A stretch of 64,000 nucleotides of DNA from Membranipora membranacea. Taxonomy: Eukaryota > Bryozoa > Gymnolaemata > Cheilostomatida > Membraniporidae. Location of the stretch: assembly GCA_914767715.1 (NCBI GenBank), contig OU612072.1, positions 13,330,001 through 13,394,000 of the forward strand. Direction: 5' to 3'. Within the stretch, counting starts at the first letter, position 1. Every line of letters begins with the position of its first letter. Of the stretch, positions 47,455 to 62,129 are shown in pieces. The position numbers and the translations under genes are program-made. The notes under the pieces are model-generated. The model worked only from the letters and a program-made list of their open reading frames with translations. It did not search any database and was not told the DNA's origin.

Positions 47455-50400
47455 AAAATTTAAAAAAGTAACCAAGGGGGACCCTTGGTTTTTTTTACGG
47501 CCTGGTTAAAATAGATTTCCTACCCTAACCTACCTTCCATACATACCAAACTCTGACCCGTTGATGGTCTCGTTGACCTCATTCAAAATCCCAAATATCA
47601 AGAACATACGATAAATAGAACAGGAATTAGAGCGAGTTTAAAATTTTAAAAAAGTAACAAAGGGGGGATTCTTGGTTTTTTCTACGGCCAGTTTAAAAAT
47701 AGATTTCCTTCTAACCTACTCTATAACGTAGGCAATTTCTCGCTGCCTTTGAAACTGAAACCCGTTTGGGACTGCTCCTCTTAGATTGGCGGCAGCAACC
47801 TTTTAGCGAGGGCCACTTTTGTCATAAAAAATATTCCAAATGGCAGGCTCAAATTTGAAATGGCCATCGGAATTTTTTCAAGCTCTGACCAGTTGATGGC
47901 CTCATTGGCCTCATTCATAATGCGGAATATCAAGATCCTACAACAAATAGAACAGGAATAAGAGCGAGTTTAAAATTTAAAAAAGTAACAAAGGGGGGAC
48001 CCTTGGTTTTTGTTACGGCCAGTTTAAAAACTTGATTTCCTTCCACCCTACTCTATAATGTAGGTAATGTCATGCTGACTTTGAAACTAAAATCCGTTTG
48101 GGACTGCACCTCTTAGTTTTGCGTCAGCAACATTTTAACGAGGGCCACTTTTGTCATAAAAAAACATGCCAAACGGCAGGCTCAAATTTGAAATAGCCAT
48201 CGGAATTCTTTCGAACTCTGACCAGTTGATCGCCTCATTGGCATCATTCAAAATCCCGAATATCAAGATCCTACATTAAATAGAACAGGAATTAGAGCGA
48301 GTTCAAGATTTAAAAAAGTAACAAAGGGGGGACCCTTGGTTTTTGTTACGGCCAGTTTAAAAACTTGATTTCCTTCCATCCTACTCTATAACGTAGGCAA
48401 TTTCATGCTGACTTTGAAACTGAAACCCGTTTGGGACTACTCCTCTTAGATTGGCGGCAGCAACGTTTTTAACGGGGGCCTCTTTTGTCATAAAAAAACA
48501 TGCCAAACGGCTGGCTCAAATTTGAAATTGCCATCAGAATTCTTTCAAACTCTGACCAGTTGATGGCCTCATTGGCATCATTCAAAATATCAAATATCAA
48601 GATCCTACGATAAATAGAACAAGACTTAGAGCGAGTTTAAAATTTTAAAAAGTAACAAAGGGGGACCCTTGGTTTTTTTAACGGCCTGTTTAAAAAATAG
48701 ATTATCTACCCTAACCTAACTTCCATACATACCAAACTCTGACCAGTTGATGGTGTCATTGCCCTCATTCAATATCCCAAATATCAAGATACTACGATAA
48801 ATAGAACAGGAATTAGAGCGAGTTTAAAGTTTTAAAAAAGTATCAAAGGGGGGATTCTTGGTTTTTTCTACGGCCAGTTTAAAAAATAGATTTCCTTCTA
48901 ACCTACTCTATAACGTAGGCAATTTCTCGCTGACTTTGAAACTGAAATCCGTTTGGGACTGCTCCTCTTAGATTGGCGGCAGCAACATTTTAACGAGGGC
49001 CACTTTTGTCATAAAAAGTATTCCAAATGGCAGGCTCAAATTTGAAGTGGCCATCGGAATACTTTCAAACTCTGACCAGTTGATGGCCTCATTGGCCTCA
49101 TTTATAATGCGGAATATCAAGATCCTATAATAAATACAACAGGAATTAGAGCGAGTTTAAAATTTAAAAAAGTAACAAAGGGGGACCCTTGGTTTTTTTT
49201 ACGGCCAGTTTAAAAAATAGATTTCCTTCTAACCTACTCTATAACGTAGGCAATTTCTCGCTGACTTTGAAACAAAAACCCGTTTGGGACTGCTCCTCTT
49301 AGATTGGCGGCAGCAACATTTTAACGAGGGCCACTTTTGTCATAAAAAGTATTCCAATGGCAGGCTCAAATTTGAAGTGGCCATCGGAATACTTTCAAAC
49401 TCTGACCAGTTGATTGCCTCATTGGCCTCATTTATAATGCGGAATATCAAGATCCTACGACAAATAGAACAGGAATTAGAGCGAGTTTAAAATTAAAAAA
49501 AGTAACAAAGGGGGACCCTTGGTTTTTTTTACGGCCTGTTTAAAAAACAGATTTCCTACCCTAACCTACCTTCCATACATACCTAACTCTGACCAGTTGA
49601 TGGTCTCATTGACCTTTTTCAAAATCCCAAATATCAAGAACCTACGATAAATCGAACAGGAATTACAGCGAGTTAAAAATATAAAAAAATAACAGAGGGG
49701 GGGACCCTTTGTTTTTTTTACGGCCAGTTAAAATAATAGATTTCCTTCTAACCTACTCTATAATGTAGCTAATTTCATGCTGACTTTGAAACAAAAACCC
49801 GTTTGGGACTGCACCTCTTAGTTTGGCGTCAGCAACATTTTAACGACGGCCACTTTTGTCATAAAAAAAATATATTCCAAATGGCAGGTTCAAATTTGAA
49901 ATAGCAATGGGAATTCTTTCAAACTCTGACCAGTTGATGGCCTCATTGGCCTCCTTTATAATGCGGAATATCGAGATCCTACGACAAATAGAACAGGAAT
50001 TAGAGCAAGTTTAAAATTTAAAAAAGTAACGAAGGGGGACCCTTGGTTTTTTTTACGGCCTGTTTAAAAACAAGATTTCCTACCCTAACCTACCTTCCAT
50101 ACCTATCAAACTCTGACTCTTGATGGTCTTATTGGCCTCATTGAAAATCCCAAATATCAACAACCTACGATAAATAGAACAGGAATTACAGCGAGTTAAA
50201 AATATAAAAAAATAACAGAGGGGGGGAACCCTTGGTTTTTTTTACGGCCAGTTAAAAAAATAGATTTCCTGCTAACCTACTCTACAATGTAGGCAATTTC
50301 ATGCTGACTTTGAAACTGAAACCCGTTTGGGACTGCTCCTCTTAGTTTGGCGTCAGCAACGTTTTTGACGAGGGCCACTTTTGTCGTAAAAAAACATGCC

Positions 50401-52427
50401 AAACGACAGGCTCAAATTTGATATAGCCATCAGAATTCTTTCGAACTCTGACCAATTGATCGCCTCATTGGCATCATTCAAAATACCGAATATCAAGATC
50501 CTACGACAAATAGAACAGGAATTAGAGCGAGTTTAAAATTTAAAAAAGTAACAAAGGGGGACCCTTGGTTTTTTTAACGGCCTGTTTAAAAAATAGATTA
50601 TCTACCCTAACCTACCTTCCATACATACCAAACTATGACCAGTTGATCGCCTCATTGGCATCATTCGAAATCCCAAATATCAAGATACTACGATAAATAG
50701 AACAGGGATTAGAGCGAGTTTAAAATTTTAAAAAGTAACAAAGGGGGGATTCTTGGTTTTTTCTACGGCCAGTTTAAAAAATAGATTTCCTTCTAACCTA
50801 CTTTATAACGTAGGCAATTTCTCGCTGACTTTGAAACTGAAACCCGTTTGGGATTGCTCCTCTTAGATTGGGGGCAGCAACATTTTAACGAGGGCCACTT
50901 TTGTCATAAAAAGTATTCCAAATGGCAGGCTCAAATTTGAAGTGGCCATCGGCATACTTTCAAACTCTGACCAGTTGATGGCCTCATTGGCCTCATTTAT
51001 AATGCGGAATATCAAGATCCTACAACAAATAGAACAGGAATTAGAGCGAGTTTAAAATTTAAAAAAGTAACCAAGGGGGACCCTTGGTTTTTTTTACGGC
51101 CTGGTTAAAATAGATTTCCTACCCTAACCTACCTTCCATACATACCAAACTCTGACCAGTTGATGGTCTCGTTGACCTCATTCAAAATCCCAAATATCAA
51201 GAACATACGATAAATAGAACAGGAATTACAGCGAGTTTAAAATTTTAAAAAAGTAACAAAGGGGGGATTCTTGGTTTTTTCTACGGCCAGTTTAAAAATA
51301 GATTTCCTTCTAACCTACTCTATAACGTAGGCAATTTCTCGCTGCCTTTGAAACTGAAACCCGTTTGGGACTGCTCCTCTTAGATTGGCGGCAGCAACCT
51401 TTTAGCGAGGGCCACTTTTGTCATAAAAAATATTCCAAATGGCAGGCTCAAATTTGAAATGGCCATCGGAATTTTTTCAAGCTCTGACCAGTTGATGGCC
51501 TCATTGGCCTCATTCATAATGCGGAATATCAAGATCCTACAACAAATAGAACAGGAATAAGAGCGAGTTTAAAATTTAAAAAAGTAACAAAGGGGGACCC
51601 TTGGTTTTTGTTACGGCCAGTTTAAAAAATAGAGTTCTTTCTACCCTACTCTATAACGTTGGCAATTTCATGCTGACTTTGAAACTGAAACCCGTTTGGG
51701 ACTACTCCTCTTAGATTGGCGGCAGCAACGTTTTTAACGGGGGCCTCTTTTGTCATAAAAAAACATGCCAAACGGCAGGCTCAAATTTGAAATTGCCATT
51801 GGAATTCTTTCAAACTCTGACCAGTTGATGGCCTCATTGGCCTCATTTATAATGCGGAATATCAAGATCCTAAGACAAATAGAACAGGAATTAGAGCGAG
51901 TTTAAAATTAAAAAAAGAAACAAAGGGGGACCCTTGGTTTTTTTTACGGCCTGTTTAAAAAATAGATTTCCTACCCTAACCTACCTTCCATACATACCAA
52001 ACTCTAACCAGTTGATGGTCTCATTGACTTCATTCAAAATCCCAAATATCAAGAACCTACGATAAATAGAACAGGAATTACAGCGAGTTAAAAATATAAA
52101 AAAATAACAGAGGGGGGGACCCTTTGTTTTTTTTACGGCCAGTTAAAATAATAGATTTCCTTCTATCCTACTCTATAACGTAGGCAAGTTCATGCTGACT
52201 TGGAAACTGAGACCTGTTTCGGACTGCTCCTCTTAGATTGGCGTCAGCAACGTTTTTAACGAGGGCCACATTTATCATAAAAAAACATGCCAAACGGCAG
52301 GCCAAATTTGAAATAGCCATCGGAATTCTTTCATACTCTGACCAGTTGTTGGCGTCATTGGCATCATTCAAAGTCCCGAATATCAAGATCTTACGATAAA
52401 TAGAACAAGAATTAGAGCGAGTTTAAA
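47455..52427. repeat. Higher-order repeat, copy 1 (~4.97 kb)
   Basis: A block of many monomers, including short ~180 bp units, that is repeated almost exactly in the next block. The same landmarks recur with an offset of 4969-4970 bp: 47521 to 52491, 49284 to 54253, and 51120 to 56089. Inside copy 1 the first ~540 bp is also repeated near 51060, so duplication is nested. Confidence 0.85.
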
Positions 52428-55400
52428 ATTTAAAAAAGTAACCAAGGGGGACCCTTGGTTTTTTTTACGGCCTGGTTAAAATAGATTTCCTACCCTAACC
52501 TACCTTCCATACATACCAAACTCTGACCAGTTGATGGTCTCGTTGACCTCATTCAAAATCCCAAATATCAAGAACATACGATAAATAGAACAGGAATTAG
52601 AGCGAGTTTAAAATTTTAAAAAAGTAACAAAGGGGGGATTCTTGGTTTTTTCTACGGCCAGTTTAAAAATAGATTTCCTTCTAACCTACTCTATAACGTA
52701 GGCAATTTCTCGCTGCCTTTGAAACTGAAACCCGTTTGGGACTGCTCCTCTTAGATTGGCGGCAGCAACCTTTTAGCGAGGGCCACTTTTGTCATAAAAA
52801 ATATTCCAAATGGCAGGCTCAAATTTGAAATGGCCATCGGAATTTTTTCAAGCTCTGACCAGTTGATGGCCTCATTGGCCTCATTCATAATGCGGAATAT
52901 CAAGATCCTACAACAAATAGAACAGGAATAAGAGCGAGTTTAAAATTTAAAAAAGTAACAAAGGGGGGACCCTTGGTTTTTGTTACGGCCAGTTTAAAAA
53001 CTTGATTTCCTTCCACCCTACTCTATAATGTAGGTAATGTCATGCTGACTTTGAAACTAAAATCCGTTTGGGACTGCACCTCTTAGTTTTGCGTCAGCAA
53101 CATTTTAACGAGGGCCACTTTTGTCATAAAAAACATGCCAAACGGCAGGCTCAAATTTGAAATAGCCATCGGAATTCTTTCGAACTCTGACCAGTTGATC
53201 GCCTCATTGGCATCATTCAAAATCCCGAATATCAAGATCCTACATTAAATAGAACAGGAATTAGAGCGAGTTTAAGATTTAAAAAAGTAACAAAGGGGGG
53301 ACCCTTGGTTTTTGTTACGGCCAGTTTAAAAACTTGATTTCCTTCCACCCTACTCTATAACGTAGGCAATTTCATGCTGACTTTGAAACTGAAACCCGTT
53401 TGGGACTACTCCTCTTAGATTGGCGGCAGCAACGTTTTTAACGGGGGCCTCTTTTGTCATAAAAAAACATGCCAAACGGCTGGCTCAAATTTGAAATTGC
53501 CTTCAGAATTCTTTCAAACTCTGACCAGTTGATGGCCTCATTGGCATCATTCAAAATATCATATATCAAGATCCTACGATAAATAGAACAAGACTTAGAG
53601 CGAGTTTAAAATTTTAAAAAGTAACAAAGGGGGACCCTTGGTTTTTTTAATGGCCTGTTTAAAAAATAGATTATCTACCCTAACCTAACTTCCATACATA
53701 CCAAACTCTCACCAGTTGATGGTGTCATTGCCCTCATTCAATATCCCAAATATCAAGATACTACGATAAATAGAACAGGAATTAGAGCGAGTTTAAAATT
53801 TTAAAAAAGTATCAAAGGGGGGATTCTTGGTTTTTTCTACGGCCAGTTTAAAAAATAGATTTCCTTCTAACCTACTCTATAACGTAGGCAATTTCTCGCT
53901 GACTTTGAAACTGAAATCCGTTTGGGACTGCTCCTCTTAGATTGGCGGCAGCAACATTTTAACGAGGGCCACTTTTGTCATAAAAAGTATTCCAAATGGC
54001 AGGCTCAAATTTGAAGTGGCCATCGGAATACTTTCAAACTCTGACCAGTTGATGGCCTCATTGGCCTCATTTATAATGCGGAATATCAAGATCCTATAAT
54101 AAATACAACAGGAATTAGAGCGAGTTTAAAATTTAAAAAAGTAACAAAGGGGGACCCTTGGTTTTTTTTACGGCCAGTTTAAAAAATAGATTTCCTTCTA
54201 ACCTACTCTATAACGTAGGCAATTTCTCGCTGACTTTGAAACAAAAACCCGTTTGGGACTGCTCCTCTTAGATTGGCGGCAGCAACATTTTAACGAGGGC
54301 CACTTTTGTCATAAAAAGTATTCCAATGGCAGGCTCAAATTTGAAGTGGCCATCGGAATACTTTCAAACTCTGACCAGTTGATTGCCTCATTGGCCTCAT
54401 TTACAATGCGGAATATCAAGATCCTACGACAAATAGAACAGGAATTAGAGCGAGTTTAAAATTAAAAAAAGTAACAAAGGGGGACCCTTGGTTTTTTTTA
54501 CGGCCTGTTTAAAAAACAGATTTCCTACCCTAACCTACCTTCCATACATACCTAACTCTGACCAGTTGATGGTCTCATTGACCTTTTTCAAAATCCCAAA
54601 TATCAAGAACCTACGATAAATCGAACAGGAATTACAGCGAGTTAAAAATATAAAAAAATAACAGAGGGGGGGACCCTTTGTTTTTTTTACGGCCAGTTAA
54701 AATAATAGATTTCCTTCTAAGCTACTCTATAATGTAGGTAATTTCATGCTGACTTTGAAACTAAAACCCGTTTGGGACTGCACCTCTTAGTTTGGCGTCA
54801 GCAACATTTTAACGACGGCCACTTTTGTCATAAAAAAAATATATTCCAAATGGCAGGTTCAAATTTGAAATAGCAATGGGAATTCTTTCAAACTCTGACC
54901 AGTTGATGGCCTCATTGGCCTCCTTTTTAATGCGGAATATCGAGATCCTACGACAAATAGAACAGGAATTAGAGCGAGTTTAAAATTTAAAAAAGTAACG
55001 AAGGGGGACCCTTGGTTTTTTTTACGGCCTGTTTAAAAACAAGATTTCCTACCCTAACCTACCTTCCATACCTATCAAACTCTGACTCTTGATGGTCTTA
55101 TTGGCCTCATTGAAAATCCCAAATATCAACAACCTACGATAAATAGAACAGGAATTACAGCGAGTTAAAAATATAAAAAAATAACAGAGGGGGGGAACCC
55201 TTGGTTTTTTTTACGGCCAGTTAAAAAAATAGATTTCCTGCTAACCTACTCTACAATGTAGGCAATTTCATGCTGACTTTGAAACTGAAACCCGTTTGGG
55301 ACTGCTCCTCTTAGTTTGGCGTCAGCAACGTTTTTGACGAGGGCCACTTTTGTCGTAAAAAAACATGCCAAACGACAGGCTCAAATTTGATATAGCCATC

Positions 55401-56780
55401 AGAATTCTTTCGAACTCTGACCAATTGATCGCCTCATTGGCATCATTCAAAATACCGAATATCAAGATCCTACGACAAATAGAACAGGAATTAGAGCGAG
55501 TTTAAAATTTAAAAAAGTAACAAAGGGGGACCCTTGGTTTTTTTAACGGCCTGTTTAAAAAAAAGATTATCTACCCTAACCTACCTTCCATACATACCAA
55601 ACTATGACCAGTTGATCGCCTCATTGGCATCATTCGAAATCCCAAATATCAAGATACTACGATAAATAGAACAGGGATTAGAGCGAGTTTAAAATTTTAA
55701 AAAGTAACAAAGGGGGGATTCTTGGTTTTTTCTACGGCCAGTTTAAAAAATAGATTTCCTTCTAACCTACTTTATAACGTAGGCAATTTCTCGCTGACTT
55801 TGAAACTGAAACCCGTTTGGGACTGCTCCTCTTAGATTGGGGGCAGCAACATTTTAACGAGGGCCACTTTTGTCATAAAAAGTATTCCAAATGGCAGGCT
55901 CAAATTTGAAGTGGCCATCGGCATACTTTCAAACTCTGACCAGTTGATGGCCTCATTGGCCTCATTTATAATGCGGAATATCAAGATCCTACAACAAATA
56001 GAACAGGAATTAGAGCGAGTTTAAAATTTAAAAAAGTAACCAAGGGGGACCCTTGGTTTTTTTTACGGCCTGGTTAAAATAGATTTCCTACCCTAACCTA
56101 CCTTCCATACATACCAAACTCTGACCAGTTGATGGTCTCGTTGACCTCATTCAAAATCCCAAATATCAAGAACATACGATAAATAGAACAGGAATTACAG
56201 CGAGTTTAAAATTTTAAAAAAGTAACAAAGGGGGGATTCTTGGTTTTTTCTACGGCCAGTTTAAAAATAGATTTCCTTCTAACCTACTCTATAACGTAGG
56301 CAGTTTCTCGCTGCCTTTGAAACTGAAACCCGTTTGGGACTGCTCCTCTTAGATTGGCGGCAGCAACCTTTTAGCGAGGGCCACTTTTGTCATAAAAAAT
56401 ATTCCAAATGGCAGGCTCAAATTTGAAATGGCCATCGGAATTTTTTCAAGCTCTGACCAGTTGATGGCCTCATTGGCCTCATTCATAATGCGGAATATCA
56501 AGATCCTACAACAAATAGAACAGGAATAAGAGCGAGTTTAAAATTTAAAAAAGTAACAAAGGGGGACCCTTGGTTTTTGTTACGGCCAGTTTAAAAAATA
56601 GAGTTCTTTCTACCCTACTCTATAACGTTGGCAATTTCATGCTGACTTTGAAACTGAAACCCGTTTGGGACTACTCCTCTTAGATTGGCGGCAGCAACGT
56701 TTTTAACGGGGGCCACTTTTGTCATAAAAAAACATGCCAAACGGCAGGCTCAAATTTGAAATTGCCATCAGAATTCTTTC
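52428..56780. repeat. Higher-order repeat, copy 2 (partial)
   Basis: It follows copy 1 directly and is almost identical; for example the 68-codon ORF starting at 54253 differs from that at 49284 by one residue. Similarity to copy 1 stops at about 56780, so about 4.35 kb of the 4.97 kb block is present. Confidence 0.85.
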
Positions 56781-59700
56781 GAACTCTGACAAGTTGATGG
56801 CCTCATTGGCATCATTCAAAATCCCGAATATCAAGATCCTACATTAAATAGAACAGGAATTGGAGCGAGTTTAAAATTTAAAAAAGTAACAAAGGGGGGA
56901 CCCTTGGTTTTTGTTACGGCCAGTTTAAAAAATATATTTACTTCTAACCTACTATATAATGTAGGTAATTTCATGCTGACTTTGAAACTAAAATCCGTTT
57001 GGGACTGCACCTCTTAGTTTGGCGTCAGCAACATTTTAACGAGTGCCACTTTTGTCATAAAAAATATTCCAAATGGCAGGCTTAAATTTGAAATGGCCAT
57101 TGGAATACTTTCAAACTCTGACAAGTTGATGGCCTCATTGGCATCATTCAAAATCCCGAATATCAAGATCCTACATTAAATAGAACAGGAATTGGAGCGA
57201 GTTTAAAATTTAAAAAAGTAACAAAGGGGGGACCCTTGGTTTTTGTTACGGCCAGTTTAAAAAATAGATTTACTTCTAACCTACTCTATAATGTAGGTAA
57301 TTTCATACTGACTTTGAAACTAAAATCCGTTTGGGACTGCACCTCTTAGTTTGGCGTCAGCAACATTTTAACGAGGGCCACTTTTGTCATAAAAAAACAT
57401 GCCAAACGGCAGGCTCAAATTTGAAATAGCCATCAGAATTCTCTCAAACTCTGACCAGTTGATGGCCTCATTGGCATCATTCAAAATACCAAATATCAAG
57501 ATCCTACGATAAATAGAACAAGAATTAGAGCGAGTTTAAAATTTTAAAAAGTAACAAAGGGGGGATTCTTGGTTTTTTTTACGGCCAGTTTAAAAAATAG
57601 ATTTCCTTCTAACCTATTCTATAACGTAGGCAATTTCTCGCTGACTTTGAAACTGAAACCCGTTTGGGACTGCTCCTCTTAGATTGGCGGCAGCAAAATT
57701 TTAACGAGGGCCACTTTTGTCATAAAAAATATTCCAAATGGCAGGCTCAAATTTGAAATGGCCATCGGAATTCTTTCAAACTCTGACCAGTTGATGACCT
57801 CATTGGCCTCATTTATAATGCGGAATATCAAGATCCTACAACAAATATAACAGGAATTAGAGCGAGTTTAAAATTTAAAAAAGTAACAAAGGGGGACCCT
57901 TGGTTTTTTTTACGGCCTGTTTAAAAAATAGATTTCCTACCCTAACCTACCTTCCATGCATAGCAAACTCTGACCAGTTGATGGTCTCGTTGCTCTCATT
58001 CAATATCCCAAATATCATGATACTACGATAAATAGAACAGGAATTAGAGCGAGTTTAAAATTTTAAAAAGTAACAAAGGGGGGATTCTTGGTTTTTTCTA
58101 CGGCCAGTTTAAAAAATAGATTTCCTTCTAACCTACTCTATAACGTAGGCAATTTCTCGCTGACTTTGAAACAAAAACCCGTTTGGGACTGCTCCTCTTA
58201 GATTGGCGGCAGCAACATTTTAACGAGGGCCACTTTTGTCATAAAAAGTATTCCAATGCAGGCTCAAATTTGAAGTGGCCATCGGAATACTTTCAAACTC
58301 TGACCAGTTGATTGCCTCATTGGCCTCATTTATAATGCGGAATATCAAGATCCTACGACAAATAGAACAGGAATTAGAGCGAGTTTAAAATTAAAAAAAG
58401 TAACAAAGGGGGACCCTTGGTTTTTTTTACGGCCTGTTTAAAAAACAGATTTCCTACCCTAATCTACCTTCCATACATACCTAACTCTGACCAGTTGATG
58501 GTCTCATTGACCTTTTTCAAAATCCCAAATATCAAGAACCTACGATAAATAGAACAGGAATTACAGGGGGGGACCCTTTGTTTTTTTTACGGCCAGTTAA
58601 TATAATAGATTTCCTTCTAACCTACTCTATAATGTAGGCAATTTCATGCTGACTTTGAAACTGAAACCCGTTTGGGACTGCACCTCTTAGTTTGGCGTCA
58701 GCAACGTTTTTAACGGGGGCCACTTTTGTCATAAAAAAACATGCCAAACGGCAGGCTCAAATTTGAAATTGCCATCAGAATTCTTTCGAACTCTGACAAG
58801 TTGATGGCCTCATTGGCATCATTCAAAATCCCGAATATCAAGATCCTACATTAAATAGAACAGGAATTGGAGCGAGTTTAAAATTTAAAAAAGTAACAAA
58901 GGGGGGACCCTTGGTTTTTGTTACGGCCAGTTTAAAAAATAGATTTACTTCTAACCTACTCTATAATGTAGGTAATTTCATACTGACTTTGAAACTAAAA
59001 TCCGTTTGGGACTGCACCTCTTAGTTTGGCGTCAGCAACATTTTAACGAGGGCCACTTTTGTCATAAAAAAACATGCCAAACGGCAGGCTCAAATTTGAA
59101 ATGGCCATCGGAATTCTTTCAAACTCTGACCAGTTGTTGGCGTCATTGGCATCATTCAAAGTCCCGAATATCAAGATCCTACGATAAATATAACAGGAAT
59201 TAGAGCGAGTTTAAAATTTAAAAAAGTAACAAAGGGGGACCCTTGGTTTTTTTTACGGCCTGTTTAAAAAATAGATTTCCTACCCTAACCTACCTTCCAT
59301 ACATACCAAACTCTGACCAGTTGATGGTCTCGATGACCTCATTCAAAATCCCAAATATCAAGAACATACGATAAATAGAAAAGGAATTACAGCGAGTTTA
59401 AAATTTTAAAAAAGTAACAAAGGGGGGATTCTTGGTTTTTTCTACGGCCAGTTTAAAAAATAGATTTCCTTCTAACCTACTCTATAACGTAGGCAATTTC
59501 TCGCTGCCTTTGAAACTGAAACCCGTTTGGGACTGCTCCTCTTAGATTGGCGGCAGCAACCTTTTAGCGAGGGCCACTTTTGTCATAAAAAATATTCCAA
59601 ATGGCAGGCTCAAATTTGAAATGGCCATCGGAATTTTTTCAAGCTCTGACCAGTTGATGGCCTCATTGGCCTCATTCATAATGCGGAATATCAAGATCCT

Positions 59701-62129
59701 ACAACAAATAGAACAGGAATAACAGCGAGTTTAAAATCTAAAAAAGTAACAAAGGGGGACCCTTGGTTTTTGTTACGGCCAATTTAAAAAATAGAGTTCT
59801 TTCTACCCTACTCTATAACGTTGGCAATTTCATGCTGACTTTGAAACTGGAACCCGTTTGGGACTACTCCTCTTAGATTGGCGGCAGCAACGTTTTTAAC
59901 GGGGGCCACTTTTGTCATAAAAAAACATGCCAAACGGCAGGCTCAAATTTGAAATTGCCATCAGAATTCTTTCGAACTCTGACAAGTTGATGGCCTCATT
60001 GGCATCATTCAAAATCCCGAATATCAAGATCCTACATTAAATAGAACAGGAATTGGAGCGAGTTTAAAATTTAAAAAAGTAACAAAGGGGGGACCCTTGG
60101 TTTTTGTTACGGCCAGTTTATAAAATAGATTTACTTCTAACCTACCTTCCATACATACCAAACTCTGACCAGTTGATGGTCTCATTGACTTCATTCAAAA
60201 TCCCAAATATCAAGAACCTACGATAAATAGAACAGGAATTACAGCGAGTTAAAAATATAAAAAAATAACAGAGGGGGGGACCCTTTGTTTTTTTTACGGC
60301 CAGTTAAAATAATAGATTTCCTTCTATCCTACTCTATAACGTAGGCAAGTTCATGCTGACTTGGAAACTGAGACCTGTTTCGGACTGCTCCTCTTAGATT
60401 GGCGTCAGCAACGTTTTTAACGAGGGCCACATTTATCATAAAAAAACATGCCAAACGGCAGGCCAAATTTGAAATAGCCATCGGAATTCTTTCAAACTCT
60501 GACCAGTTGTTGGCGTCATTGGCATCATTCAAAGTCCCGAATATCAAGATCTTACGATAAATAGAACAAGAATTAGAGCGAGTTTAAAATTTTAAAAAGT
60601 AACAAAGGGGGGATTCTTGGTTTTTGTTACGGCCAGTTTAAAAAATAGATTTACTTCTAACCTTCTCTATAATGTAGGCAATTTCTCGCTGACTTTGAAA
60701 CTGAAACCCGTTTGGGACTGCTCCTCTTAGATTGGCGGCAGCAACATTTTAACGAGGGCCACTTTTGTCATATAAAATATTCCAAATGGCAGGCTCAAAT
60801 TTGAAATAGCAATCGGAATTCTTTCAAACTCTGACCAGTTGATGGCCTCATTGGCCTCATTTATAATGCGGAATATCGAGATCCTACGACAAATAGAACA
60901 GGAATTAGAGCGAGTTTAAAATTTAAAAAAGTCACAAAGGGGGACCCTTGGTTTTTTTTACGGCCTGTTTAAAAACAAGATTTCCTACCCTAACCCACCT
61001 TCCATACCTATCAAACTCTGACTGTTGATGGTCTCATTGGCCTCATTCAAAATCCCAAATATCAAGAACCTACGATGAATAGAACAGGAATTACAGCGAG
61101 TTAAAAATATAAAAAAATAACAGAGGGGGGGATCCTTTGTTTTTTTTACGGCCAGTTAAAAAAATAGATTTCCTGCTAACCTACTCTATAATGTAGGCAA
61201 TTTCATGCTGACTTGGAAACTGAAACCCGTTTCGGACTGCTCCTCTCAGATTGGCGTCAGCAACGTTTTTAACGAGGGCCACATTTATCCAAAAAAAACA
61301 TGACAAACGGCAGGCCAAATTTGAAATAGCCATCGGAATTCTTTCAAACTGTGACCAGTTGTTGGTCTCATTGGCATCATTCAAAGTCCCGAATATCAAG
61401 ATCCTACATTAAATAGAACAGGAATTAGAGCGAGTTTAAAATTTAAAAAAGTAACAAAGGGGGGACCCTTGGTTTTTGTTACGGCCAGTTTAAAAATAGA
61501 TTTACTTCTAACCTACTCTATAATGTAGGTAATTTCATGCTGACTTTGAAACTAAAACCCGTTTGGGACTGCACCTCTTAGTTTGGCGTCAGCAGCGTTT
61601 TTAACGAGGGCCACTTTTCTCATAAAAAAACATGCCAAATGACAGCCTCAAATTTGATATAGCCATCGGAATTCCTTCAAACTCTGACCAGTTGATGGCC
61701 TCATTTGCCTCATTTATAATGCGGAATATCAAGATCCTACAACAAATAGAACAGGAATTAGAGCGAGTTTAAAATTTAAAAAAGTAACAAAGGGGGACCC
61801 TTGGTTTTTTTTACGGCCTGTTTAAAAAATAGATTTCCTACCCTATCCTACCTTCCATACATACCAAACTCTGACCAGTTGATGACCTCATTGGCCTCAT
61901 TCAAAATCCTGAATATCAAGATCCTATAATAAATACAACAGGAATTAGAGCGAGTTTAAAATTTAAAAAAGTAACAAAGGGGGACCCTTGGTTTTATTTA
62001 CGGCCTGTTTAAAAAATAGATTTCCTACCCTAATCTACCTCCCATACATACCAAACTCTGACCAGTTGATGGTCTCATTAACCTTATTCAAAATCCTGAA
62101 TATCAAGATCCTATAATAAATACAACAGG

